Shown here: positions 17,661-63,459 of the stretch, in pieces
Numbering within the stretch: the first letter of the stretch is position 1
Layout: each line of letters starts with the position of its first letter
Assembly: GCF_040054535.1 (NCBI RefSeq)
Contig: NC_090789.1
Coordinates: 9,373,973 to 9,437,972 of the forward strand
Length of the DNA stretch: 64,000 nt
Origin: Antennarius striatus
Taxonomy: Eukaryota; Chordata; Actinopteri; Lophiiformes; Antennariidae
Direction of reading: 5' to 3'
The notes under the pieces: generated by a model
What the model was told of the DNA's origin: nothing
The model's input: only the letters and a program-made list of their open reading frames with translations
The model's database searches: none
Program-made: the position numbers and the translations under genes

Positions 17661-18476
17661 GTAAGTTGCATTCAGTTATGTTCTGTCTGATCATTTTATA
17701 GCAAATGTTTTACATCATTCACTAATCTGATACGATAAAGGCAGAGTAGACATTCTGGCTGATCTCTAAATGTGTCTTTTATGAAGTAGAAAGTACTCAT
17801 TTTGAACTATTTTCTGCGTGTCATATTAAACTGAACCTTTTTCTCTTCTTTAACTCACCCATATACACTTTCTTGCTGATGTGAACCACATGTCACATAT
17901 GCATACGTTTGCACACATATAGACGCTGCAATAATCCAGCTCTCCTCCCTGGGGCTTCTCCCCTACATATACAAAAATGAGAGAATAGAAAAAAAAAAGG
18001 GGTAGAGCTGCATGGGCAGAGGAGTAGAGGGGGAAAGAGTGAGTAGAACAATATGGGAATGTTCATATGTTGTTAACAGTTAGGCTTCAATGTGACCTTG
18101 TAGTCTCGGGTCTTTTCCTCTTCAGTCTGTAATAATCCTGTAACTGCATTTACTTCCCTAATTAAATGGATTTTGCCACTTTCTTTGTACGGTTGTCCCT
18201 TTTATTTTTCACTCTGTCCTCCCTCTGGCCTTCATTTGTGCCCTATTTTATTGTCTTTCCCTCTCATCCTCTCTCTCACTCATCCTGCCAATCTCATTGT
18301 TATCCCAGGTGGTGACAGACAGTGAAAACAGAGACACCAAGCGAGGCCAAAGAGGGACGGAAGGGTTCATCAACCCCTGCACAGCAGGGCAATTTCAAAA
18401 CCCGTGACTTGTTCCAAACAGAGAGAGAGAGAGACATTGATCCACTTGGAGGCCTTTAGTTCACAGGACCTCTAGG

Positions 18477-48395
<29,919 letters not shown>

Positions 48396-48860
48396 GAGAG
48401 CCTTTGGTTACTAACCAAAAAGGGAGGAATAAAGGCTACCACTAAAAGGACAACTCACAGCCAGGTCTGAAGAGGCCCAGAGGCGCTACAATCAGTGTTT
48501 CAGGTCTCCTCCAAACGCCTTAGCCTGTAACGGCCTTCCTACTAATTTATGTATAACTGTGTCACTCCCATTTTTTTTATGATAGCTTTATTTTGAGTAT
48601 TTTTCTAAACTATAGCTTATTTCTTATGTAAACTTCCCTGTTTGGCATTGTGTACATTGGATTAAATGTAAATACTTGGCTTGTGTGAGATTGCCTCCCA
48701 GAGGCAGAAAAAGGTGGAGGTCAGTGCAGCTCAGAGGAAAGAGATTGTCACAACAAAATGTTTCTGTATAAAGTTTGTTTGTTCTCTGTTGTAGTACTAT
48801 GTACATTCCTCACAGGGATTTAAGCAGTTGTCATTAAACTCTGATAATAACATGCGCTAC
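48396..48860 (+). terminator. nhsl3: nhsl3 3' UTR and probable polyadenylation signal
   Basis: The stop at 48393-48395 is followed by about 440 bp of untranslated DNA with ATTAAA at 48833-48838, the commonest variant of the polyadenylation signal. An AATAAA at 49625 could serve a longer form. Confidence 0.5.
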
Positions 48861-50405
48861 AGGGCAAATTAGTATTTTAATGCTGACATTTCTTCTGGCT
48901 AACATCAAATTGTCACAACCAGTTTCAAATCAGTTTTTCAGTGTTAATGCAACCTACAGACAATAATGGTTTATAAAATTTGACTGAGGCACTTTTGTAA
49001 AGCAGCAGATATCAAACCTTTAAGCATCTCATTAGAGCAACTGCCAATAGATACTTCAGTCTAGTCTGAACTGTCACTTACTTGACTTTAATAAAGCTCA
49101 GACCAGGAAATTCAGAGAATGTTTTAGGGAAACAAGTAAAAGGTATCTTATTTATTTTTGTGTTTTTTTTCAGTTGCACTGTCAGTCACTTTTACCCAAA
49201 ATTTCTGAAACATTTAATAATTCAGTTCATCTGCACACCACCGCAGGATTATAGATGTGACTGGTCCTGGATGATTGTTGCATTGGAGTTAACTTGGTGT
49301 GAATTCAGTGTTTTTATTAAATGTTTTCTCTCAAAAACTTTGGCCTAAAAAGTCTTTTTAGTGGAAATTCCAGCTCATCACAAATCATTTTGCCCTTGGA
49401 ACATCATTGATGGGTGAATTATTTTGAATCATCGGAATAGGTCAAAAAACATCTCGATAATTATAAAGGATTCTGTACAGTTATTATCTCTATAAATAAA
49501 ATAAGTGAATTAAATGTGGTTGTCTAATTTGTCTTACACAGACACTTCATGAGGTTCAGTATCACAGCCATCACAAGTGTTTCAGTTCTGAAGACAGGAC
49601 TCAGCATTTTTTCAGATCAAAGATGAATAAATTTTTTTGACAGTTGTTCATAGACTTATTTCTTAGCAACTCTACAGCATCCTTTGTCTTACATTACATA
49701 TGCATTTTATAGGTACAACTGCATATTTGTTTTTGATGTTATTGTATAGTGCAATGTAGGAAAAATTCACGTATTTTCACTAGACACTTTGAAAAGCTCT
49801 ATGAGAAACGAATTAATCATTCTTGAACTTTAAATCTTCTAAATATGGATGGTTTCTAGACAGAGTACCCGTAAACCAGCCTACCTTCAACCGGCAAGGA
49901 AAGAACAAACACATGAAACACATGAGTTTCAGGCAGTGTATTAGATCAACAGTATTATTTCGTCTGGAGCAAAAAGTAGTTGTAGCATGATATATTGTGC
50001 ATAATCTAATATTAAATCCATTCCTTTTAATATTGATAAGATTTAACATGATTTTAAGGAACAGTTCACTTTTTTAAATGGAAAACTACTGAAACATCAA
50101 GTCCCTTTTCAAAAATCTACCATTCCTTATCAGCAAGGAACAACTACTGCTGCAACACTGAAGACAATAATTTGCAATGCATTGATAATGTCATCATTAT
50201 CAGTAATGAATCAATTAATCAAGACACATTTTCCAATAAATCAAAATAAATGTGAATAAACCAATCCAGAGAGAGATGTCTGGCCTTAATGTCCCATCAG
50301 TCTCTAAGAAAACATCCAGATGAGATTTGACTTTTGGTTGCCATGGTGATTCGCAGATGAGTATATTGCAGTAACGTAGCTGGCACTGATGGATGTCAGG
50401 GGCGT
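48861..50405. other. AT-rich tail-to-tail intergenic region between nhsl3 and yars1
   Basis: The DNA is AT-rich without credible coding frames. The 3' UTR of yars1 (minus strand) must occupy part of it; an ATTAAA-type signal on the minus strand is seen as TTTAAT at 50026-50031. No repeats or RNA genes were recognised. Confidence 0.45.
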
Positions 50406-54506
<4,101 letters not shown>

Positions 54507-54857
54507 GATGGAAGACCTTCTGGCTAGGAAGATAAGAAAATAAGCATTACAAAATTTCACAAAAATGACTTCATTTTGTTTTAATTTTACCCAACATTTG
54601 ACACGCTTATGATTTTTCCTAAATCCAAGTAAAACAATCAAATACCTAAATTAATAAAATACTGGCACAGGAATTTACTTCTGGATGTTGTACCTGTGGT
54701 AACAATAGTGTGATGACAGTCCATCAGCATACTGCAGTGTGACTTTGCTTACATAACATGTACTTTTTCTAAATGGCAATTCCAGAAAATGGGCCACAAC
54801 ATTTTAATTATTTTACTCATGTATGACTCACAAATTTACAGGACATTGCATTCAGAT

Positions 54858-54891
54858 CTGGATTACTGTACTTTAAATTACAGTAATCCAG
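54858..54891. repeat. perfect 13-bp inverted repeat in yars1 intron 1
   Basis: CTGGATTACTGTA at 54858-54870 is complementary to 54879-54891, with an 8-nt AT-rich loop. Confidence 0.85.
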
Positions 54892-55750
54892 CTCTAAATT
54901 AAATATGTATTTGACGTCTACAAAAGTGAAAGCAGTGCTTTTCTAACAAGGAAATATGGTGAAAAAAAATCAAATACTGAGGACCGTAAATGTTCACCAC
55001 ACCTGTTATCCCAGCAAAGCACGTAGAAAATCAAGAATTGCAACAATATGTCACTGATTCTGATGATGAGCTAGCAGATAAAATATACTGTATTCTCCTG
55101 GCGTGCTGATGTGAGAAATGGGTCATGTGGGTTCATTGTACAGATCTGTGGACAATGATGTGAGAAATGAGTCATGTACAAAGCTGAATATGAACAGTCA
55201 AGCCAAAAAGATCAGAACTGCGTCAGTTTCAAATCATTGCAGCAGTGATAATGGGCCATTGCAAGCAGCAGTGACCCATATTTATTTAAAACGTGTAATG
55301 GAAAAACAATCAACAAATAGGCTACGATAGAAAAACACAAATTCAACAATACGACAAAGTGCTTTTCATAACATTTTAGGCACATATTAGTGCTGGCTAA
55401 GAAGAAAGACGAAGTTGAATGTGGACCTGCCTTGTATATTATAATCTAATGTTAGCTACGTCTGATTCAAAGTAGTTCACCAGGTTTCCCGATGTGTAAT
55501 GTAAAGATCATTTATTGAAATTCTACCTAAAATATTAGCTACTTCATTTTAAACCCCATGCCTTAAATGAATGAATCAGGCTAGTGCTGTTCAACGAGCT
55601 AGCAACACAGCCATGTGCAGCTATGTTAACTTTTTATGGCGATTTTCGACTTACAGCTGCGACAAATGCACTACATAACGCTATATGCTTCACATTGTAA
55701 TAGTAATACCAATCCACAGTAAATATATGATGAACAACCTGCTTACTCAC

Positions 55751-55860
55751 CTCAACGCCTGGCTTTTTGTAACGTGACGTGTGTGACTGTCGCGACCAAG
55801 ATCTGTCAGAGTATTGCATCAGTGATCGCAGCATCTCTGCTATCGATTCATTTTGGCCTT
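55751..55860 (-). promoter_or_regulatory. yars1: yars1 non-coding first exon and promoter with ATF4/CARE-type element
   Basis: On the minus strand a donor GCGTTGAG/gtgagt follows 55751. The coding exon has its acceptor at 54524 (ttcctag), so the first exon is non-coding. A TGATGCAAT on the minus strand (55813-55821) matches the C/EBP-ATF response element consensus TGATGxAAx. A CRE half site (TGACGT) lies at 55775-55780. Several aminoacyl-tRNA synthetase genes are known ATF4 targets, so amino-acid-stress control is plausible. The transcription start is not known, so the element may be promoter or 5' UTR. Confidence 0.6.
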
Positions 55861-57439
55861 CAGGGGAAAGCAGTCGAGTGGAGATTACAATGCCTGAGCG
55901 CCTAGACTTTTCTGATATGATTTTATATTAGTATTATCTCCCTATCGTAAAGGTTATGTCAGCTCTATGTCATTTAAATCACACTGTTATCTACTCTTTC
56001 ATTTCTTGTTATTTTGCAACTGTTAATTCCATTTGTCACAGTACAAGATTACGCATGTTTTACGCACCACAATATACAATCTAGTGGTCCTGAGAAAGTT
56101 TATGATGGTCATTCATAAATTGAAATTGACGTTTAGAGTCTGATATACACAGTTCTTTTAAAAATATCTAATGACTTTGTAAGCTGATAACAATTTGTAT
56201 GTTTTTGCTCTTTCTTGTTAATGGAGTATACACTTACCCATGCCCTGGGATTTATATCTAGAAATGATTTCATCTTATAACTCATATTTTTCTAAGGAGA
56301 GCAGTTTAAGGTTATAGCAACGTAAGTTCTTCTCCTCCATAATTCGCTCAGAAACTTTGAGTGTCACATCCCATTTATCTGTGGGAGCTGTGGGGCAGCA
56401 TAATAATATAATTCAAAGTTAATTTTGCACATATTTGTTTTAATATGATCTCAACCAAACTCAGCTCTTGGAAGTTACACGAATATTTAGTATTTTTTGA
56501 AAACAACTAAGTCTGTGCAGACTATCAGGTACTGCAGTGACCTGAAGTGGCTCTTCTATTTGTGCAGTATTTTCACATGTTCCCTGACATTACTACAGCA
56601 TTCAGACTAACAAACGCCATATAATTAATTTAATCCTTTTATTTCTTCTTTGCATTGCGACCTACAATGTATAAACTTTGTTATTTTAGCATTACACTTT
56701 CTTTGTTGTGTGCTTTTTCAGTTTTCAAAAACACACATTGATTGGAGGTAAACACCTTTCATGAATATTGCAGCTATCAGTAACGTGATTCTTTATTTAG
56801 AGCATATTCCTCTTTCATCTCACGTGACCACATTTGCTTTTTCATAGCACATTGCTCTATCACTCATGCCATCACCAAAAACTGCACATTATCAGTGTTT
56901 TATGTATTTGCGCAAGTAATGTAAGAATTGAAAAGACCAACACAAATTGTCTGATCTGTGTTTTAGTACATTTTAAAGTACGGGGGAATATATGTAGATC
57001 TGAAACTTAAATAAGGTGGGCAGAAATGGCATTGAGCAACCAATTTAAGATGATTGATCTTCTATGGACTTCCAGGAAGAGGTCTGATGGTGATCAAAGA
57101 AGCTTCTGAAACTCATGTGTCACTGAACAACTGTGAAGCAGGGCAACCAACACAGGAAGGGTTTAGCAGCACCAACATTTCACAGAGTAACCCCATCAAA
57201 CTAAACATAGCTGTACATGTTTTTAAGTAAGCCACAGACATTAAAATTAAATTAATATTTTTTTAATTGTTTTTGTTATGCAGCACAAAAAAGAATAACC
57301 TGCAGTGAAAGTCACAAACACATTCTAATGAGAAAGTGACAACTGCAGTAAAAGCAAATGCATATTTCTTAGAATACGATCATCTAAGCAGAGCGATGCA
57401 GGAAGATGGACACAAGAAGGGTTCCAGTGTGTCAGGACC
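55861..57439. other. AT-rich intergenic region between yars1 (5') and gstr (3')
   Basis: No coding frame, RNA gene or clear repeat is seen. The distal part should contain the gstr 3' UTR on the minus strand; a minus-strand ATTAAA (TTTAAT at 57262-57267) is a candidate polyadenylation signal. Confidence 0.45.
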
Positions 57440-58417
57440 TCAGATATTTTTCAGAGCCTCGTATCCTTTTGGGGCCTTTGGCCAGATAGAAGGCCAGGAT
57501 TTGACAATGGTAGCTCTGCCCTTATGGGTTTTATAGTAATCTGCAATCCAAGGGTATTTTTGTTGAGACAACCTAAAAGAAAGACAAATGTAAGTGTGAA
57601 TTACTAATTTATAATACATCATGCATTCTTTTTATTAGCTTTGTTCAGTGTTTGAATCCACATACCCATACTGGATGAGAGCAGCAATGCATGGAAAAGC
57701 ACACACATCAGCCAGAGTAAAGGACCCTCCTGCCAGGTAAGGACCGGTTCTCTAGAAGACAGAAAAAAACATTACAACCACCATCATGCCCTGGTGGGCA
57801 GATAGAAACCACAACTTTTCTATTATAGTTAGGAGGTTTTAGGTAACATTTATTAAACACAACAACCATTCGACTTGCTGTCCAAGCCTTGTATCTACAT
57901 TACTTATAACAAAGAAATAACAGGTCGTCTTCAAAGCTTTGGGGGATTTGCCACACAAAAAGTCTATGAAAGCTCAGGATAAATGATGCTGGAATGTTTG
58001 ATTTGAACCAACCGAATAAGATGATTTCCCTCCTGACCAGAGACGGCCAGCTGACATCTCCTGGTGCTTTCTGTAGCTACTCTTTCTTGCCACTGTTGTT
58101 TTACATCTGCTGCTGTTTTTATTTGCTATTGTTCAGCTACTGTATGTAGTTGCTGCAGTTAAAGCTGCCACTGTTTTGAACCTCTGCTCCAGTGGTGCTT
58201 CAACAAAATGCAGATGTGGAATAACCTGCTAACCTGCTGTTAGCCTGACTACTTCAGGGAGATTAATTTAGGCAGGAGGCATATCACACCAGTCACACCA
58301 GGATTTCAGACAAATCTTAAATTAATGACTTGTTGAGCTTGGTGGGTTAGGAGGTACAGTTTGTTTCCTTGCTATTGAGCCTGGCCGTCGTTCCTTAGTA
58401 TAGCCAGTGTGTGACGT

Positions 58418-58465
<48 letters not shown>

Positions 58466-59831
58466 TTCTAACCCACTGCTAGTTCTCGTATCAGTTCTAT
58501 CATGGAGACATGACAGTGTATTCTTGTCTCAGAGTATTCATAATCTTCAGGTTTACCTTTTGCATGTACATCTCCCAGAGCTGGACCTCAGCAGTCAGAA
58601 TCGAGCTCAGGTTTTTCTCAGCGTATTCTGTTCTCTCCTCTGCCGGGGTCCTCAGTTCATAGAAGAGAACATCCCCTGAAAAAAGTCAAAACGGGTCAAA
58701 TATGTAGAATTAAAATTTTCTGTTCAGTTAAATCCGTCAATCTGTTCCAGTACTACAAGTTTGACATTGGGTTTCCTAACTGCTATCATCACGGTGTCAT
58801 CACTTAATTATGGTCACAGCTTATTGGAGGATGGCCTACACATTAATCAACCTTGTTCTATAGATGTGCAGATCCTTCTCAAGAGATGGACTGCAGACAT
58901 GATGTGTTCAAGTGTGAATGTGATAGTTTTTGTAAAATAATTCAAAAGCAACGCAGTCCCAACCGGTAGCAATCTAAAACACCGTCAGCTAATTCTACAG
59001 CTTTAGCTGTATGATGAGGGTAAATATGTAAGAAATAAATAAAAGTGGCTCAAATACAATGATTATCATTATACAGAATTTAAAGGGTCAACAGCTGTGT
59101 GTTCTCTTGTAAAACAGAAGTGAAATATTCAAGCATTGCATGTCAACGTGAACTTACCAATTTTCTGCCTGAGAATGTCAGCCTCTTGAAAGCGCTGGTA
59201 CATTGTTGCTTGATCAGCAAAGCTGTCAGGGATCAACTGGTTTCCACTGTTCTTAAATGCGCTCTGTTGAAGATATGAGGAGAAACGCTGAGAACACTCA
59301 CATGAATGTCTGGTTGATTTTCCTCTGTGGCGTCGGTTGTCTCTGTCCACAAAATACAACTGAACCCGGTTTATCTTTATCTCATCAAAATTATTACAGC
59401 AGCAAAGAAACAAGCTCTGCTGTTTGGACCAGGTCTTACCTCCAGGTACAGACAAATAGCCAAGGCCTCATTCACAATGTTGTCTCCATGTTTGAAGGCA
59501 GGAAGCTTTTAAAACGAGAACAGAATGAAAGAAAATTAGCCTTTGTTGTTTTTATAACTATAGAGTGAATAGAAGATAAGCTTATCACAACGATGTAATC
59601 TGATCCTTGATTAATTCTTGATGACTCATAGTTGAGCTATTTTTTGATCATAAAGTATAAACTTACTGCTCCCCTGGGATTGACATCCAGTACTTGCTGC
59701 GATCTGTGATCTCCTTTCTCATAGGAGAGGATGGTATGTGTGAAGTTCTTCTGCTTCTCCTTCAGAGCAAGCTCCACCATCCAGCAAGGTGCACAGCCTG
59801 TGGCGCACATCAGAGTGATGTCTGTGGCCAT
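57440..59831 (-). CDS. gstr: gstr-like, rho-class glutathione S-transferase
   Basis: Six coding exons on the minus strand: 59831-59667, 59505-59440, 59263-59158, 58675-58557, 57751-57666 and 57572-57440 (TGA). All are in phase, giving 224 residues, the usual size for fish rho-class GST (about 226). Cytosolic GSTs conjugate glutathione to electrophiles. The N-terminal thioredoxin-like domain (about 1-80) has NPRGA then LPAFKHG and NEALAICLYLE. The C-terminal helical domain has LIPDSFADQATMYQRF, YLAGGSFTLADVCAFP and SWPSIWPKAPKGYEAL, all close to plaice/zebrafish GST-A/rho. The segment that reads GSPPCW in those proteins is GCAPCW here (Cys13, Cys16), giving a CxxC and removing the usual Ser. 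ATG at 59831 (AACCATGG) is preferred, because the upstream in-frame ATG lies before a likely acceptor (tttcag) at about 59898. The upstream non-coding exon was not identified. Confidence 0.9.
58424..58463. repeat. short (TG)n microsatellite in a gstr intron
   Basis: About 20 TG units, 94 bp past the end of exon 58675-58557 in the direction of transcription. Confidence 0.92.
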
Positions 59832-60673
59832 GGTTTCAGAGTGATCTGTTTCACCAGGAGTCAAGAGCACTTGTGATGGAGCAGGTGGAGGTTGATGCTG
59901 AAACAAGACCAATGCTTGCTTTTATAACATATTCCAACCCTTTGATCGAAGATCATTTTACTGTTGGGGCAGCCATATTCAAAGTTTGAATATGCTAAAG
60001 AACATTTGGCAAAAGTCAGTGGAAAGGAGTGACGTCTCATGATTTGTATTTTACTCTCTCTGATCCAAGACCTGCAAGAAACAGAAATGTAAAACCCAAC
60101 TAAAAATAATATAATTTTCAGCATTTTTGGATCTAATACTATTTTGGTCTGAATGAGTTGAATCTAGACATAAATATTACATTAAATTTTGTGTATTTAT
60201 GCTGTGGCCCAACATTAATAAGTGGATCGTGCCACCTGTGCAATGTTCTCTCACGTGCTCTAATATTACGATAGACTTCCTACAAAAATATTATAGGTAT
60301 AGTTCATCATTGCCATATTAAAGCAGTTCTGTCGACATGCACTCTTTTTGTTGCATGATGATACCATTCTTCGTATTCCCTTTTGGAAAGTTATTTTCTA
60401 TGCGACAGAAGACCAATTTTTTCCAATAATATAACTTTGAAGGCTCTTCTAACCTTTTAGTTTTGTTTAGCAGACCTAACCTCTAAAATCTATTCATAAT
60501 TCATTTCAAAAAAATGCTTTTAATTGAAGAAAACCTCAGTATTCTATATGGATTTCCTGGGCAAAGCTACACCCCACAGAGACTCTCACAAGCCCTGGAA
60601 AGATTTAAACACTCATCAAACAACAGTGGTAGTTGTAGCAATCATGGTCAGAACAATAACTTATTTTGCTTTA

Positions 60674-60687
60674 TCGCCACCTAGTAA
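60674..60687 (-). promoter_or_regulatory. CTCF-like core motif
   Basis: The minus strand reads TTACTAGGTGGCGA, matching 12 of 14 positions of the CCASYAGRKGGCRS core. Similar words also occur inside fish repeats, so binding is only a possibility. Confidence 0.3.
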
Positions 60688-61625
60688 CCAAGTAGCCCAA
60701 CTCTAAAGACTGGGTCCTTCTGGTGCAAAATACAGAAAGTGCCTAAGCAACGGGAAAAAAATATCAGTGCAGATAAGCAATGCTGCACTCTGTCCAATGT
60801 TTAATGTTACTGCAGCAAAGTTGTATTTTGATTCAAACTGCAATGTGAAATGCAAGTTTTGTTTTCTCTGAATTTATTATTTTCAGGATGGTGCAAAAAC
60901 TGCTCAACTGATTTTCCACAAAACCTTGTCAAGGCATAGGTCAGACAAGACTCAGTATCCTCTTTAATAAAAATATAACTGCTGCACTAATGTCCACAAA
61001 ACTATTCGGAGGGGTGTGTCAGGTACGCACATGAATAAGTGTTGTTCTGGTTGTGAATTTTAAGCTTGATATCATTCCTCTCTTTGAGTTGTGTTTAGGA
61101 CAGTGGCTGATATCGAAAAATGTATCAGGAAACTGGTTTCACCTCAGCCATTTGGGTAGGACACAGCCCAGGAGCAACCAGTTGTCAAAGTTCTTTCATA
61201 ATTGAATGCATAATGAGGTGAATAGTGCTTGCAGCTACTGTCTATTATACCTTAATTTAACATATTCCTGTTTTGCACTTGATCAAATTTTGTACAATGC
61301 CAAAAGTAGTCTGATACTTTGTTGAGTTGGTAATTTAACATTGCTTTCCGGGCTTATGCAGGTGTCAAATTAACTAGATATACAAAGGGAAACGTTTAGT
61401 GATTTTCATGTGATTTTAAAATTAATGGCATGCACATTACTTCAGAATTGGAGGTGCAGCAGCATTTACATTTCCCTGTGTTCAAAAATTAGCAAGAAGA
61501 TTTCAGACAAGACAAAAAGTATATACTGTACAGGTAAATATTGCAAGAGTTTGCTGACCTACAAAAAGTAATATAACAAACATCTTCTTAAAGATAAGAG
61601 AAAAATGTACATTGTACATAATTAC

Positions 61626-61710
61626 ATATACTGGGGCAGCCTCACAACAAGAAGGTCCTTGGTTCAATTCCACCTGGGGCTTTGCATGTACGTACTCCTC
61701 ATGTTCATCA
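61626..61710 (+). repeat. fragment of a dispersed SINE-like repeat
   Basis: The segment 'cctcacaacaagaaggtcc', then a B-box-like GGTTCAATTCC and 'tggggctttgcatgt', matches the core of a very abundant fish interspersed repeat. Both ends are eroded. Confidence 0.5.
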
Positions 61711-62004
61711 CTTACAATTCATTCATCCACACACCACATTTATTACTGACCTAACATTAGTGCTCTGTTTTAATTGATATTCAGACGTACAAATAGGTTA
61801 AAGCTGAACGTTTCATAGTTCATATTCATTCATTTTTGTGGACTACGCCATGGAGAACAAAAAGTCAAACCAATTGAGCTAATTGTCTGGTGAATTTCTT
61901 TCTTTTTCTTAAGACTTAAAGTTCAAAGGGCTTCAAGTTAAGTCCTTGTTAGCCCAAAGCCTTTTAAATATTGCTGATTTCATTAAAAAATAATCCACTG
62001 ATTT

Positions 62005-63459
62005 TTATAAGTGCTTTTTCTGTAAGGTGTTCCAGGATAACTGGAGCGTAAAAAATAAAAAAATAATTTGGATCATGAGGCACATGTTCATCCCCGAGGT
62101 CTTCCATATACGATGGTTTTGTTGTGGCTGAGGCATCCTTACCAGAGATGAATTTTGTTGTGATGCTCCTGGGGGAAAATAAGGGTAGTGGGTGAGAGGG
62201 ACCGGGGGACAACGCTGGGACTGCCCTTCCTTGATGACCTCACCAAGATATTTTATCATGGCCATGTCATGTTTGTGCTGTGCGGTCTGCATCTCCAGAA
62301 GAAGATGATTGTCTCTTTCCAGCATCTCATCCATTTTTTTTGCAAAAAAGTCAAAAGTTGAGTCCATTTTGGTTTTCCGTTTACGGCTTGTGGTCCCTGA
62401 AAAAGATAGAAATGTTATTGACGTAATTTTTCAGATTTTTTTCCTACCCCTTGTTTCGTCACCGACCCTTCTATTGTATAAACAGTATATTCACCAGGTG
62501 TGTCTCTTGATCTGTCAATCCGCCATGGCTGTGAAACTGTTGTGCTGTAACTACTAAGCATGCTGTACGTTAAGATAATGAACTTTCGTGTGTGTGCAGC
62601 ATATTTGAAAGTGATTGTAACCCACAAACAACCCAAGTATGAATGTCACACGCTGCTTCAGCAATTATTTCATTTATCACTCAAAATCAAAACTGTAAAC
62701 TTGATATTGAACTAATATGTTGTAATTTGTGTAACATGTTTATGAGTATGATTTACCACGTTCTGGACCAGATCCAGACAATTCTCCATGTCCAGATGTG
62801 GAGGGAGCACCGGAGCGGGGTGAGAGGAGTGCAGGAGTTTCCCTCCCAGAGGAAGCTGGACTTGGGCTTCTGATGCTGGACTCAGCAGACTCTGAATGCG
62901 TGTCATCTAGGAAATTATGGGCAGATAACAAGATTAAGGTCAAGTAAAGAAAAAAATCGTTAGGGAACAGCATCGTTAGGGAACTCTATATGAGGTGTCT
63001 GGGGAGGTTACCAGCGTGTCCCTACACGTTAGCAGTGCCGTACTGTATACCTAGATAAGATTACCGATACTCACCCGCATGACCGCTGTTCAACATCTCC
63101 TCGCCTTCTTCATGGGATGCAGAGCTATGGAACAGAAGCAGTGGGCGAACATTGGGTTTGTCCCCAATGATTTTGTCCAGCATTTCATAAAGGGGCCAAG
63201 TGTTTGGTCCTGCCCCGCTTTTGTTATTGCCATCTTTAATTTCTTTAAACTTGGTTTTAAGACCTTTTATCTTCCGCTGGCATTGCAGCCACGTCCGCCT
63301 GTAGCCCATTTTTTTCATTGCAAGCGCGATATTCTCGAAAACAGCTTTATTCCTGTACATACCCTTGAGCTTTTTTTGAGTCGAACTGTCTCCCCACAGA
63401 CTTATGAGGACTCGGGTTTCCTCGTCAGTCCAGGGGCTGCTGTTCTCAAACTTAGCCAT
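62005..63459 (-). CDS. Myb/SANT-like DNA-binding domain protein (Harbinger-associated type)
   Basis: Three exons on the minus strand: 63459-63075, 62906-62757 and 62396-62005 (TAA). They are in phase and give 308 residues. Residues about 8-95 form a trihelix Myb/SANT-like domain: SPWTDEETRVLISLWGD, YRRTWLQCQRKIKGLKTKFK and PLYEMLDKIIGDKP. This domain type is found in ZSCAN20/29-like proteins, MSANTD proteins and the Myb-like partner of PIF/Harbinger transposases. A Ser/Pro-rich linker (SPSPASSGRETPALLSPRSG) follows, then a Lys/Met-rich helical stretch (KKMDEMLERDNHLLLEMQTA) typical of the dimerising tail. The likely role is DNA binding in the nucleus. Exon 3 contains a good donor, CATCTCTG/gtaagg, at about 62151, after which a different frame also looks coding, so the true C-terminus may differ. 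No transposase or terminal repeats are seen nearby. The host-gene versus domesticated-transposon origin is open, and I assign no gene symbol. Confidence 0.75.

Larger units (their letters stand above)
59900..62004. other. intergenic region between gstr (5') and the Myb/SANT gene (3')
   Basis: AT-rich DNA without a credible coding frame. It should contain the gstr promoter and non-coding first exon (not resolved) and the 3' UTR of the Myb/SANT gene. A good CTCF-like core is present near 60674 and a SINE-like fragment near 61630, both listed separately. Confidence 0.45.

Noticed and set aside
59834-59912. Upstream in-frame ATG of the GST (MVLFQHQ...)
   Set aside because: It lies before a likely splice acceptor (tttcag) and adds residues not found in GSTs; the ATG at 59831 has a better context and family-like length.
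59861-60124. Minus-strand frame with a signal-peptide-like start (MLKIILFLVGFY...)
   Set aside because: It has no downstream domain, overlaps the presumed gstr upstream intron, and reads as chance in AT-rich DNA.
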